NCBI GenBank assembly: GCA_963813355.1
Contig: CAWEYS010000028.1
Coordinates: forward strand, 1 to 50,988
DNA from: DATAGF01 sp963813355
GTDB taxonomy: Bacteria > Actinomycetota > Thermoleophilia > Miltoncostaeales > Miltoncostaeaceae
Length of the DNA stretch: 50,988 nucleotides
Direction: 5' to 3'
The notes below the pieces were generated by a model. It was not told the DNA's origin. It saw only the letters and a list, made by a program, of their open reading frames with translations, and did not search any database. The translations under genes and the position numbers were made by a program. Shown here piece by piece: positions 1 through 8,918 of this stretch (the first letter of the stretch is position 1; every line of letters begins with the position of its first letter).

Positions 1-652
1 GGCTGGCCTCGCACCGAGTCGGCGAGGAGGCCCTGATGATCGCTGGCCGCTTGGCCGAGGCGGAGCGCCTGTCGCGCATGGCGCGGGCGGAGCTGGTGGC
101 CTGCGGGGAGGTGGGAGGACCGCAGCGCCAGCTGGCCTGCGGGCCGATGAGCGCCGGCGACCGGGTGATGATGCTGAAAAACGACGCCGGGCTGGGGGTG
201 CAGAACGGCATGCGGGCGACGGTGCTGGGGCTTGCTGGCGAGGGAGGGCTCCGGATGGCGAGCGACGCCGGGGCGATCGTCGAGCTGCCGGCCGACTATC
301 TGGAGGCCGGCCACCTGACCTACGGCTATGCCACCACCGCCCACAAGGCCCAGGGGATGACCGTCGAGCGGGCCTTCGTGCTGGCCCCGGGTGGGATCGA
401 CCGCAGTGGGGCTATACGGCGCTGTCGCGAGCGCGCGCTGAGACCCGGCTCTACGTTGCGCACGAGGGTCCGGCATACGGCCGCGACCGCGATGAGGTCG
501 GCGGCGGACAGGTCCTCGTCGATCGGGATCCGCTCACCCGCCTCGCCGCTGATCTCGCCCGCGACCGCAGTCAAGAGGCCGCTTTGGAGCGCCTGCTCGG
601 GCGCGAGCGGCCCTCGCCCGAGCGCGGTCGCGGACCTGGGCCGGAGCGGTGA
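1..652 (+). pseudogene. MobF/TraA-type relaxase-helicase, C-terminal remnant
   Basis: Open at the left edge, read from base 3. It encodes the C-terminal RecD/UvrD-like helicase part of a conjugative relaxase. Motif TTAHKAQGMTVERAFV (about 336-383) is typical of these superfamily 1 helicases. The partner motif YTALSRAR lies just downstream in another frame, so a single base is missing near 408-412. The shifted frame then runs to TGA at 650-652 with a charged tail. In the family this helicase part unwinds plasmid or ICE DNA during transfer. No other transfer gene follows, so this looks like the end of a decayed element. The helicase identity is clear; assignment to a relaxase rather than a plain RecD-like helicase is inferred. 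Confidence 0.75.
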
Positions 653-767
653 CAACGCCCCCGGAGGCCGGCCAGACGATCTTGGCCGTTGGTCGTCAAG
701 CGGGCCCGGCGCCTCTCCGACCACGACGCGCCGCGGCGCCGCGGCCGAGGGCTGGCAGGATCCCGCC

Positions 768-1799
768 GTGTCGGCGCAGACCGCCATCGTGGTGGCGATC
801 GTCCTCGTCTGGGCGGTGAGCGGAGGGGTCCATGACGCCGGGACGCTGACCGCGAGCAGCATCGCCTCGCGCGCGCTGACGCCCAGATGGGCCATCGCGG
901 TCGTCGGGGTGTTCGGGTTCATCGGGCCCCTGGTGGCCGGCACGGCCGTCGCGGCGACGATCGGGTCCTTCGTCAACCTCGGCGGGCTCCCGGCCGATTC
1001 GGCCCTCCGCACGTTGGCCGCGGGGCTCGTCGCCGCGATCGCCTGGAACGTCCTGACGTGGCGGCTCGGCATCCCGGCCTCCTCGACCCACGGCCTCGTG
1101 GGCGGCTTGGTGGGCGCCACGATCGCCGCCGCGGGTGCCGACGACGTGGTCTGGGGCTTCGCCGCGCTCGCCGACGGCCGGGTCGAGGGCGTCGCCAAGG
1201 TGGTCCTGGCGCTGGTGCTGTCGCCCCTCATCGGCCTGGCGCTCGGCTGGCTGGTCCTGCGCGCGCTCGCGTGGGCGCTGCGCTCGGCCACCGTGGCCTG
1301 GAACCTGCGCCTGCGGCGCGTGCAGTGGCCGACGGTCGCGGCGCTCTCGTTCGCCCACGGAGCGAACGAGGCCCAGAAGGGCATGGGGATCATCGCCCTC
1401 GCCCTCCTGGTGGGAGGAAGCACCGATCGTTTCGAGGTGCCCCTGTGGGCGGTCCTGCTCTCGGCGGCCACCATCCCCCTGGGGGCGATCGTGGGCGGCT
1501 GGCGGATCGTGCGGACGCTCGGCTTCGGCATCTACCGCCTCCGGCCCCTCCACGCGACCGGCGCCCAGATCACTGCTGCCGCCGTCGTCGGGGCGACGTC
1601 GGCCTGGGGCGGGCCGGTCTCCACCAGCCAGGTCACCAGCGCGGCGGTCATCGGCGTCGGCGCGGCCGAGCATCCTCGTGCGGTGCGCTGGCAGACCGGA
1701 AAGGCCATCCTTGCGGCATGGCTGCTCACGATGCCGTGCACGGCGGCGCTCGCCGCGGCACTCGTCGCCGTCCTGCGCGCAGCCGGAGCGATCGCCTGA
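768..1799 (+). CDS. PiT-family inorganic phosphate permease
   Basis: A 343-residue polytopic membrane protein, predicted to move phosphate with H+ or Na+ as PiT permeases do. The two inverted-repeat signatures are visible: GGVHDAGTLTASSIASRAL near the N-terminus and FAHGANEAQKGMG in the second half. These are variants of the usual GxND motif. PASSTHGLVGGLVG and PVSTSQVTSAAVIG are the other conserved family segments. GTG 768 is chosen because it begins immediately before the first membrane helix; upstream sequence is unrelated relaxase debris in the same frame. The DUF47 gene starts 10 bases after the stop, the usual PiT-DUF47 pairing. Confidence 0.9.
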   Translation: MSAQTAIVVAIVLVWAVSGGVHDAGTLTASSIASRALTPRWAIAVVGVFGFIGPLVAGTAVAATIGSFVNLGGLPADSALRTLAAGLVAAIAWNVLTWRLGIPASSTHGLVGGLVGATIAAAGADDVVWGFAALADGRVEGVAKVVLALVLSPLIGLALGWLVLRALAWALRSATVAWNLRLRRVQWPTVAALSFAHGANEAQKGMGIIALALLVGGSTDRFEVPLWAVLLSAATIPLGAIVGGWRIVRTLGFGIYRLRPLHATGAQITAAAVVGATSAWGGPVSTSQVTSAAVIGVGAAEHPRAVRWQTGKAILAAWLLTMPCTAALAAALVAVLRAAGAIA

Positions 1800-1809
1800 G
1801 GAGCGCGCC

Positions 1810-2503
1810 GTGACCGGCCGCGTCCGGCGGGCCATGGACGCCCTGACCGGGCGGATCGCACCCCGCGTACCCGACTTCTACGGCCTGCTCGAGGCCCAGT
1901 GCGACGTCGTGGTCGAGGGCCTCGATGCCCTGGTGGCGTTCACCCGCGACGGTGCCCCTGAGCACGGCGAGCGCGTCCGGGCGCTCGAGAAGGAGGGCGA
2001 TCGGCGGCAGGCGCGCACGCTCGAGACGCTGGCGCGCGCCTTCGCCACGCCGATCGACCGCGGGGCGATCCACCTCGCCGCCACGTCGATCGACGACGTC
2101 CTCAACTACGCCAAGACCACGGTGCGGGAGGTCGAGATCCTCGAGATCCCGCCCGACCGCTGGATGAGCGAGCTCGCCGAGCACCTCCGCACGGGGGGCG
2201 TGGCGCTGCGGGACGGCTTCGCGCACCTGCGTGACGACCCCGCCGCGGCGCAGACCGCGGCCCAGGCGGTCCACAAGTCCGAGCGCAACGCCGAGAAGGT
2301 CTACCGCGCCGCGGTCGCCGACGCCTTCGCCGCGGAGCCGTACGACGAGGCTGCTCCAGGCCGAGGGCGGGGTGGCACCTGCCCTCGAGCGCCTTCTGCT
2401 CGCCCTGCGCCGACGCGAGGTCTACCGCCACCTGTCGAACGCCGCGGACCGGCTCGACACGGCCGGCCGGGAGCTCCTCGACATCGTGGTCGCCGAGGTC
2501 TAG
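1810..2503 (+). CDS. DUF47/PhoU-like phosphate transport accessory protein (frameshifted)
   Basis: All-helical DUF47 (PhoU-like) protein of about 231 residues, near family size. The family is thought to regulate the adjacent PiT permease. The N-terminal frame carries the acidic helix ALEKEGDRRQART. After about residue 180 the frame breaks near 2345-2356, and the C-terminal helix REVYRHLSNAADRLDTAG continues one frame over to the TAG at 2501-2503. One extra base, or two missing, explains the split. It starts with GTG 1810, 10 bases after the PiT stop, so the pair is almost certainly co-transcribed. A sequencing indel is more likely than a true null allele because both halves are well preserved. 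Confidence 0.8.
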
Positions 2504-2545
2504 CCACGCCTGGCCCGTCCCCCGAGGACGGATCGCCACCGGGAC

Positions 2546-2582
2546 GCCGGGAAAGCCGCAGTGCGGCTCCGGGGGGTGCCGG
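2546..2582 (+). promoter_or_regulatory. Stress-regulon two-box operator (site a)
   Basis: Distal box GCCGG-GAAAG-CCGCA at 2546-2560 ends 57 bases before ATG 2618. A second palindrome, CCGGGGGGTGCCGG, lies at 2569-2582. A -10-like hexamer GAGCGT (2606-2611) ends six bases before the ATG, suggesting a leaderless transcript. Confidence 0.6.
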
Positions 2583-2617
2583 ATTCCGCGCGGCCGGTCG
2601 GCTGCGAGCGTGCCGGC

Positions 2618-3109
2618 ATGTCGCCTCAGCTCTGGACCGCCCTCGGCTCCGGCGTCCGCGAGCTCGCGCAGGCCCTGGTGCTGGTGATGTCGGCGGCCGG
2701 GGCCGTCGCGCTCGCGGCCGTCGCCGCGAGGAGCGGCCGCTGGCGGTTGCTGCGCCCGCGCCGCGGCACCGTCTCGGCGGGCCCATGGTCACCGGCGGAG
2801 CAGGGCGTGCGAGTGCTCCTCGACGGGGGCCCCGCCCGGTTCCGGGCCGGGCCGTCGACCATCGTCGTCCAGAACGGGGGCGGTCTCGTGATCGGTGCGA
2901 CCGGCTCCCGTCGCGGCGCGGCCGCCGGCGAGGTGGTGGTCGCGCGCGGGAAGACGCTGCGTGTCGCGGCCGCCGACGTCGGCGAGCCGGAGGAGTTCCT
3001 GGCCTCGGGCCGGGCCGTGTGGCTCTGCGTGGACCGCGCTCGGGCGAGCGGTCCCGGACACGCGGGGACGCCGCAGCGCGCGCAGGGCGACGGGCGGCGG
3101 CCGGGCTGA
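2618..3109 (+). CDS. Small membrane-anchored protein, unknown function
   Basis: A 163-residue protein with one clear membrane helix near residues 15-38 (ALVLVMSAAGAVALAAVAA core). A basic stretch and a soluble, beta-rich C-terminal part with no recognised motif follow. The tail after about residue 135 is low-complexity and polar. ATG 2618 is preferred because a -10-like hexamer ends six bases upstream and the operator box ends 57 bases upstream, the same geometry as several other genes here. This suggests leaderless expression within the stress regulon. I do not recognise the family. Codon pattern and promoter context support a real gene. Confidence 0.6.
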   Translation: MSPQLWTALGSGVRELAQALVLVMSAAGAVALAAVAARSGRWRLLRPRRGTVSAGPWSPAEQGVRVLLDGGPARFRAGPSTIVVQNGGGLVIGATGSRRGAAAGEVVVARGKTLRVAAADVGEPEEFLASGRAVWLCVDRARASGPGHAGTPQRAQGDGRRPG

Positions 3110-3135
3110 GGGTCAGCCCGGCCGGCCGCTCGGGC

Positions 3136-3399
3136 TCACCAGGGCTCGGGCCGCTCCAGCTCGGCCAGCTCTCGTCCGTAGCGCGCCCGCATGCGCTCGA
3201 AGAGCGACAGCTCCGTGTGGGCGGGGAGCCGCCCCGCCGACGCGCACTCCGCGATCGCGTGGAGCCGCGCCACCGTCTCGGGCGACTCCCGCCCCGCGAC
3301 GAGGCCGGCGAGCTCCTTGGCCTGTATGGCGATGTCCGGATGGTCGATCAGGGCCACGACGTCCTCCTTCGTGATGATGCGGGGAAGCGTCGCGTCCCC
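3136..3399 (-). CDS. Conserved-looking small helical protein, start unresolved
   Basis: The C-terminal 80-odd residues read like a real protein: ITKEDVVALIDHPDI, then a helical stretch, ending in RARYGRELAELERPEPW. No ATG, GTG or TTG lies just before this segment in frame. The nearest in-frame ATG (3669) would add a low-complexity Arg/Pro-rich leader that looks non-coding. Either a rare start codon or a frameshift hides the true start. It is convergent with the membrane protein gene ending at 3109. The family is not recognised. The coordinates give the believable segment only. Confidence 0.4.
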   Translation of the reverse strand, partial: GDATLPRIITKEDVVALIDHPDIAIQAKELAGLVAGRESPETVARLHAIAECASAGRLPAHTELSLFERMRARYGRELAELERPEPW

Positions 3400-3592
3400 A
3401 CGCCTCCGCCGAATCCGGGAGCGGACGGGTTCGCGCTGCGGGGCCCCCGCAGGCGGCCTGGGCGCAGGGCGCCTTCGCGCCGCGGATCGCGCCCCGTTGA
3501 TGGTGGCGCCGGCTGACCCGAGCGTTGCGCCGGATCGCCGCGTCGGGGGCCCGGCGTCCTCGGCCCGGTGGCCGGCAGCGTGGGCGTCGAGG

Positions 3593-3629
3593 CACGGCAA
3601 AGCCGCACGCCGAGTCGGGCATCCCCCGA
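3593..3629 (+). promoter_or_regulatory. Stress-regulon two-box operator (site b) in the 3400-3838 gap
   Basis: Distal box CACGG-CAAAG-CCGCA at 3593-3607 and a perfect proximal palindrome TCGGG-CATCC-CCCGA at 3615-3629, offset by exactly 22 bases. A 7-8 bp hairpin (AGTCGGGC/GCCCGACT, 3613-3638) overlaps the proximal box. Predicted transcription starts near 3665, upstream of the serine hydrolase. Apart from these elements I see nothing gene-like between 3400 and 3838. Confidence 0.6.
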
Positions 3630-3838
3630 CGCCCGACTGGCGCGGCAGCTCGCTCCGTCGGCGAGGCATCCGAGGCGACCTCGGTGCACATCAGAGGACT
3701 GCCACGATGATCGAACCTCGCTCGCGACGTCACAGCGGAGGGAACTGCCGACGGCGGGGTTGGCACGCCGCCGGATCAGGGGCGGCACCGGTGGCCGCGA
3801 GCCGCCCGCGTCGGGTCATCCGGCAGGGGTTCCCGAGT

Positions 3839-5413
3839 GTGCGCGTGCTGGCATCCGCTCTCGTCGCCGCCGCGATCGCAGCGGCGATGGTCGGCTGCGG
3901 CGGCTCGTCGACGGGGGGCGACTCGGGGTACGCGCGCTACCACGAGCCGAGCCAGGGCTGGACGGCGAACGTACCGGCTGGCTGGACCTCGGTCGTGCTC
4001 GGGCCCCAGTTCGTACGCGGGGAGCCGCTCGCCGACCCCACGCGACTGCTCCTGCGGACGTACCGCCACCGCCGGCCCGCCACGGCGCTGCGGGAGCTCG
4101 CCGCGGCGGAGGGCATCACCGCGACGGCGCGCGAGGACGAGCGCGCCGGCGAGCGACTGCGGTGGCAACGCTACCGGGGACGCGAGGCCGGCCAGCCGGG
4201 ACTCGCGGTCAACATCGCCGTCGCCGGGGATGGTGCGGACACCCACGTCGTGGCGCTCGTCGCCCGTCGCGCGGAGCTCGACCGGCTCGTGCGGACGGCG
4301 CTCCTGCCCGCGCTCGACAGCTTCGTCCCCGGCCCGCCCGACCCGTCCCGCAGCGTGCTCGCGACCGCGCCACCCGACCCGTCGTACTGGCCCACCCGCG
4401 CTTGGCACACCGCGGCCCCGGCGTCGGAGGGGATGGACGGCACGCGGCTCGACGCGATGCTCGCGGAGATCCGCGCGGCTCGGCTGCCCATCGACAGCGT
4501 CATGATCATCCGGCACGGATCCATCGTGCTGGATGCGGCGTTCGAACCCTTCGCCTCAGGCCGGCTCGGCGAGCCGTTCGCCTCGGGGCGCCTTCACGAG
4601 CTGCAGTCGGCGACGAAGTCGGTGACCTCGATGGTGCTCGGCACCGTCCTGAGCGGGCGAGCCGCGGCCGGCGTCAGCGTGACGACACCGGTGCTGCGCC
4701 TCGCCGCCGCCGTCCACTACGCCCCCGCGCATGTCGGCGCGCGCAAGCGGGCCATGACGCTCGAGGACCTGCTGACCATGCAGTCCGGGCTCGCATGGAG
4801 AGAGTCCGGCTACGCCTATGAGCCGGGGAGCGGAAACGACGTCATGGCGATGACTGCGACCAAGGACTGGTCGGGGTACGTCATCGACCGCCCGATGGCC
4901 GCGCAGCCGGGCACGACCTTCAACTACAACACGGGTGCCTCGCACGTGGTCTCGGGGGCGGTCACGGTGCTGACGCGTCGCCCGGCCGCGGCGATCGCCA
5001 CGAGGCAGGTCTTCGCGCCCCTCGGGATTCGTGGTGGGAAATGGCTTTCCGATCCGGATGGCGTCAGCGCCGGAGGGTTCGGCCTCCTGCTCGAGCCGCG
5101 GGACCTGGCCAAGCTCGCCTTCCTCTACCTCCACCACGGGCGCTGGGACGGACGCCAGATCGTCCCCGCCGCCTGGGTTGAGCAGTCAACCGCCGACCAC
5201 GTTGCCGACCCGGTGCACGAGTACGGGTACCTGTGGTGGCTCGACCGCGCCGACGGCTACGCGTACATGGCCGGCCTGTACGGGCAACTGGCCGCGGTCG
5301 TCCCTGCGAAGGACCTCGTCGTCGTCATCACGGCGCACCTGCCGGCGGACGTCGACGCGAGCACCGTGACACGCTGGCTGCTCGAGCGGTACGTCCTCCC
5401 GGCCGCCTCCTGA
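3839..5413 (+). CDS. Lipoprotein with C-terminal beta-lactamase-like serine hydrolase domain
   Basis: From GTG 3839 the product is 524 residues. It begins with a lipoprotein signal (hydrophobic ALVAAAIAAAMVGC, lipobox MVGC), then a low-complexity linker. A region of about 140 residues beginning YHEPSQGWTANVPAGW resembles PsbP/LpqN-like exported domains. The second half is a class C beta-lactamase/DD-peptidase fold with SATK (SxxK nucleophile) and YNT (YxN motif). Such proteins hydrolyse amides or esters outside the membrane; substrate unknown. A short repeat EPFASGRL occurs twice just before SATK. ATG 3707 in the same frame has a ribosome site (AGAGGA) and fits the operator spacing, but would add 44 residues ahead of the signal peptide. 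Confidence 0.75.
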   Translation: MRVLASALVAAAIAAAMVGCGGSSTGGDSGYARYHEPSQGWTANVPAGWTSVVLGPQFVRGEPLADPTRLLLRTYRHRRPATALRELAAAEGITATAREDERAGERLRWQRYRGREAGQPGLAVNIAVAGDGADTHVVALVARRAELDRLVRTALLPALDSFVPGPPDPSRSVLATAPPDPSYWPTRAWHTAAPASEGMDGTRLDAMLAEIRAARLPIDSVMIIRHGSIVLDAAFEPFASGRLGEPFASGRLHELQSATKSVTSMVLGTVLSGRAAAGVSVTTPVLRLAAAVHYAPAHVGARKRAMTLEDLLTMQSGLAWRESGYAYEPGSGNDVMAMTATKDWSGYVIDRPMAAQPGTTFNYNTGASHVVSGAVTVLTRRPAAAIATRQVFAPLGIRGGKWLSDPDGVSAGGFGLLLEPRDLAKLAFLYLHHGRWDGRQIVPAAWVEQSTADHVADPVHEYGYLWWLDRADGYAYMAGLYGQLAAVVPAKDLVVVITAHLPADVDASTVTRWLLERYVLPAAS

Positions 5414-5452
5414 CCGCCATGACGAGGGGTCGGTCCGGCCTGACGCCGCCTC

Positions 5453-8063
5453 TCAGCCCGGAGCGGGCGCCCGCCGCACGCGGGCGTCGAGCACGAGCGC
5501 GCGCCCGCCGTGCGGGGCGCGGACCGGGTTGCAGTCGAGCTCGGCGAGCAGCGCCTGATCCGCCGCGAGCCAGGCGACCCTCGCGACGAGGTCCGCGAGG
5601 GCGTCGCGGTCGGAGGCCGGGGCGCCCCGCCAACCGTCGATCTGGGCCGCGCCGCGAAGCCGGGTCCACAGCTCCTCCGCGGTCCGCGGTCCGACCGGCG
5701 CCAGGGCGACCGCCCGATCGGCCCACAGCTCGGCCTCGGTGCCGCCGATGCCGGCGAGCACGAGCGGCCCGAAGACGTCGTCGGCGGTGGCGCCCACGAT
5801 CAGCTCGGCGCCGTCGCCGGCCATCTCCTGCACGAGCACCTGCTCGGCGCGCTCGCCGGGGCGCGAGCGGGCCAGGCCGCGATCGATCGCCCGGAAGGCG
5901 TCCGCCGCGGCCTCGGGCGAGCCGCAGCCGAGCTGCACGCCGCCGATCTCCGTCTTGTGCGGGATCACCGGGCGCGCGAGCTTGACGGCGACCGGCACCC
6001 CGAGCTCGGCCTGGGCCGCCGCCGCCTCGGCCGCGCTCCCCGCGAGCCGAGCCCGCGGCATGGCGATGCCGTAGGCGGCGAGTAGCGCCTCCACCGCCTC
6101 GGGGGGCAGCCATGAGCCCTCGGGGGCCGCGAGCAGCAGCCGTCGCGCCGCCGCGCGGTCCAGGCCGGGGAGCCGCGCCGCCGGGTCGGGCGGCCGGCGG
6201 GCGGCGGCGCCCGCGCGTGCGGCGTGCGCCACGGCCCGCGCCGCGCCCTCGGGGAAGGTCAGCCACGGGACGGTCCTGACGTCCGCCCGGCCCTCCGAGG
6301 GCACCTCCTCGCCGCACGAGCAGCCGGCGACGGTGATCCCGGTGTCGGCGAGCGCCTCGACGGCGGCGCGGAGCGGCGCGGCGGCGCGCCCCCGCAGCGG
6401 GGCGGCCGCCACGATCAGCGCGTCGATCTCCCCCGACTCGGCGAGCAGCCGCCCGGCCAGCGCGAGGTCGCCCGGGCCGCCCGCGGCGCCCACGTCGACC
6501 GGGTTCGACGCGCCGGCGATCGTCGGCACCGCGGCCCGCAGCGCCGCCGCGAGCGAGGCCGAGAGCGCCGGCACGCTGAGGCCGTGGCCCTCGCACGCGT
6601 CCGCGGCGAGGATGCCCGGGCCGCCGACGTTGGAGACGATCCCCACCCGCCGCCCGGCCGGGGGCGGCTGAGCCGCGAGCAGCTCGCCCGCCTCCAGCAG
6701 CTCCTCCAGCGTGTCGACCCGGACGATCCCGGCGAGGTCGAAGAGGGCGTCGGCCGAGGGCTCGTCGGCCGCGAGCGCCGCCGTGTGGGAGCCCCCGCCA
6801 CGCCGCCCCGCCGGGCCGCGCCCGGCCTTCAGGGCGACGACCGGGGTGGAGCGGCAGACCCGCCGGGCGACCCGGGCGAAGCGCCGGGCGTCGCCGAAGC
6901 CCTCCAGGTAGAGCAGCACGACGCGGGTGCGCTCGTCGCGCTCCCACCACGCCAGCAGATCGGTCGCCGAGACGTCGGCGGCGTTGCCGAGGCTGACGAA
7001 CGCCGACAGGCCCACGCCGCGCCGGGCGCAGTGCGCGAACGCGGCGAGGCCGAGCCCGCCGCTCTGGGAGGCGAGGGCGATCGCGCCCTGGGGCGGCGCC
7101 GCGGGCGCGAAGGTCGCGTCGAACCCCGCCTCCCCGGCGCCGCTCCACACGCCGAGGCAGTTGGGTCCCACCAGCCGCATCCCCGTGGCGCGCGCGATGT
7201 GCGCCAGCTCGCCCTCGAGCGCCGCTCCGGCCGGCCCGGCCTCGGAGAAGCCCGACGAGAGGACGACGAGGCCGCGGACGCCGCGCTCGGCGGCCTCGCG
7301 GGCGACCGCCGGCACGCCCGCCGCCGGCACCGCCACGACCGCGAGGTCGACCGGCTCCTCCAGGGCCGACAGGGACGGCGAGGCCGGGCGGCCGGCGACC
7401 TCGGTGGCCGAGCGGTTCACCGCCGCGACCGAGACGCTCGAGCGGCCCTCGAGCAGCGCCTGGAGCACCGCGCCGCCGACGCTCTCGGGGTCGCGGGAGG
7501 CGCCGACGACCGCGATCGAGGACGGGCGCATGATCGGCTCCAGCGACATCGCCGCCGAGCGGGCGAAGCGCGCGATGGCCGCGTCCTCGAGGCCGTCGTC
7601 AACCGACGTCGAGAGGCGGACGATCAGCTCCCCCGGGGCGGCCTCCTCCTCCAGATCGCAGCCCAGGTGGCGGAAGACCTCGCGCATGCGGTGGTTGGCC
7701 GGCAGCACGAGCGCCCAGAGGGCGTCGAGCCCGTCGCGCCGCGCATGTGCGATGAGGCGCTCGATGAGCCCCGTGCCGACGCCGTGGCCCTGCCACGCGT
7801 CGGCGACGGCGAGCGAGAGCTCGGCCTCCGGCTCACCGGGGCGCCGGTCGTAGCGCGCGACCGCCACGGCCTCCTCGCAGTCCGCGCCCCTCGAGGGCGA
7901 TCAGACCCATGCCGCCCGGCCCGGGAGGGGCGGCGATGGCGGCGGCCTCCTCCGGGCGCAGCCCCGGGCGGACGGCGCCGAAGCGCATCGCCCGCGAGCC
8001 CGGCGAGAGCCCGTCCATCAGCGCCGTGATGCGCTCGCGGTCGTCGGCGCGCGTCGGCCGCAC
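5453..8063 (-). CDS. GNAT acetyltransferase-acyl-CoA synthetase (ADP-forming) fusion (frameshifted)
   Basis: About 870 residues. Order: N-terminal GNAT domain (PTRADDRERITAL, later DAWQGHGVGTGLIERL, the acetyl-CoA loop), a CoA-binding Rossmann domain (SSIAVVGASRDPESVGG), succinyl-CoA-ligase-like domains with GSHTAALA (the ADP-forming synthetase phospho-His motif), and an ATP-grasp domain (PVAVKLARPVIPHKTEIGG). The family includes Pat/PatZ protein lysine acetyltransferases, here with the GNAT domain in front. One extra base near 7888 separates the first 58 residues (start GTG 8063) from the rest. Similarity to GNAT N-termini seems to begin slightly upstream, so the start is uncertain. It lies 84 bases downstream of the Hsp20 gene, probably co-transcribed, linking acyl-CoA metabolism or lysine acetylation to the stress regulon. 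Confidence 0.85.
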
Positions 8064-8147
8064 GGCGACGCTGCGGCCGTCCGCGGTCAGCAGCCGCTCC
8101 TCCGAGTGGCCGGTCTCGGGCGCGATGGCTACGTGACGCCGCGCCGG

Positions 8148-8595
8148 CTAGTCGCCGGCCGGGTTGATGGCGATGCGCTTCGGCTCGGTGGCGGTCGGCT
8201 TGGGAATGGTGATCTTGAGCACGCCGTAGGCGATCCCGGCGGTGATGTCGTCCTCGTCAACGCCGGGCGGGAGCGGGAAGGTCCGCTCGAAGCCGCCGTA
8301 GGAGCGCTCGAGACGGTGGTAGCGGTCGTCCTCGGTCTCGTGCTCGAGGCGGCGCTCGCCCGAGATCCGGAGGACGCCGTTCTCGACGGTGATCGCGACG
8401 TCCTCGTCCTTCACACCGGGGAGCTCGGCGGTGATCACGATCGCGTCGTCCGTCTCGACCACGTCGGACGCGGGCGCCCACCGCCGCGGCAGCGACGACT
8501 CGCCCGGGCCCGGGACGCGCGCGAGGAGCCGGTCCATCTCGGCTCTGGAGCGCGAACAGATCCCGGAAGGGGTCCCATCGGATGATGTCCCTCAA
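8148..8595 (-). CDS. Hsp20/alpha-crystallin small heat shock protein (frameshifted)
   Basis: About 148 residues, normal for bacterial small heat shock proteins, which are ATP-independent holdases. The start is TTG 8595 (MRDIIRWDPFRDLFALQS), with ribosome site GAGGAGA seven bases upstream. An extra C near 8541 shifts into the downstream frame, which begins EMDRLLARVPG. The alpha-crystallin domain follows (ETDDAIVITAELPGVKDEDV, GVLRISGERR), and the C-terminal ITIPKP is the usual IxI/V-type tail. The stop of the upstream small gene overlaps the TTG start, so translation is probably coupled. Hsp20 is a hallmark member of DosR-type regulons (HspX), matching the operator upstream of this operon. 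Confidence 0.88.
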
Positions 8596-8828
8596 CTGCG
8601 GTTCTCCTCTCGTGTCGCCCGGTCGCTCCGCGGCTCGATCCCGGCCGCCCGGCAGACGCGCTCCCAGGCCTTGGCCTCGGCGAGATCATGGAGGGCCGGG
8701 GTGCTCAGCCGAAGCGGCGAGCGCGAGATCGCGAGGTATTCCTCGGCCACGCGCTCGAGCCTCGCCTCGCGCGAGGTGCGGATGGCGAAGCTGTGGCGGA
8801 ATCGCCGTATCGTCGCGTCTCCGGGCAC
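8592..8828 (-). CDS. Small protein coupled to hsp20, unknown function
   Basis: A 78-residue, mostly helical basic protein from GTG 8828: FAIRTSREARLERVAEEYL, then HDLAEAKAWERVCRAAGIEP. Its TGA (8592-8594) overlaps the TTG start of hsp20 (8593-8595), a classic coupling arrangement. The chosen GTG has no clear Shine-Dalgarno site; a later in-frame GTG at ERVAEEY is the alternative. A regulon box lies at 8896-8910, 67 bases upstream. The family is not recognised. Position suggests a role with the small heat shock protein, but that is inference. Confidence 0.55.
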   Translation of the reverse strand: MPGDATIRRFRHSFAIRTSREARLERVAEEYLAISRSPLRLSTPALHDLAEAKAWERVCRAAGIEPRSDRATREENRS

Positions 8829-8895
8829 TGGTGGTGACTGAGGGAACCCTCCCAGTGACGGGCCCGCTCGACATCCGCGAGGACCCCGTGGCGAC

Positions 8896-8910
8896 TGCGG
8901 CTTCCCCGCG
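8896..8910 (-). promoter_or_regulatory. Stress-regulon distal box (site c)
   Basis: On the minus strand CGCGG-GGAAG-CCGCA, 67 bases before GTG 8828 of the small gene/hsp20/acyl-CoA synthetase operon. The box lies just upstream of the 3' end of the Nramp gene (stop at 8919). A downstream element containing GGGTCCTCGCG resembles the one at site i. Confidence 0.5.
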
Positions 8911-8918
8911 AATCGCTC

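Noticed and set aside
3707..3838. An N-terminal extension of the serine hydrolase from ATG 3707
   Set aside because: It has a ribosome site and suits the operator, but the added 44 residues are Arg-rich and would bury the lipoprotein signal. Kept as an alternative start only.
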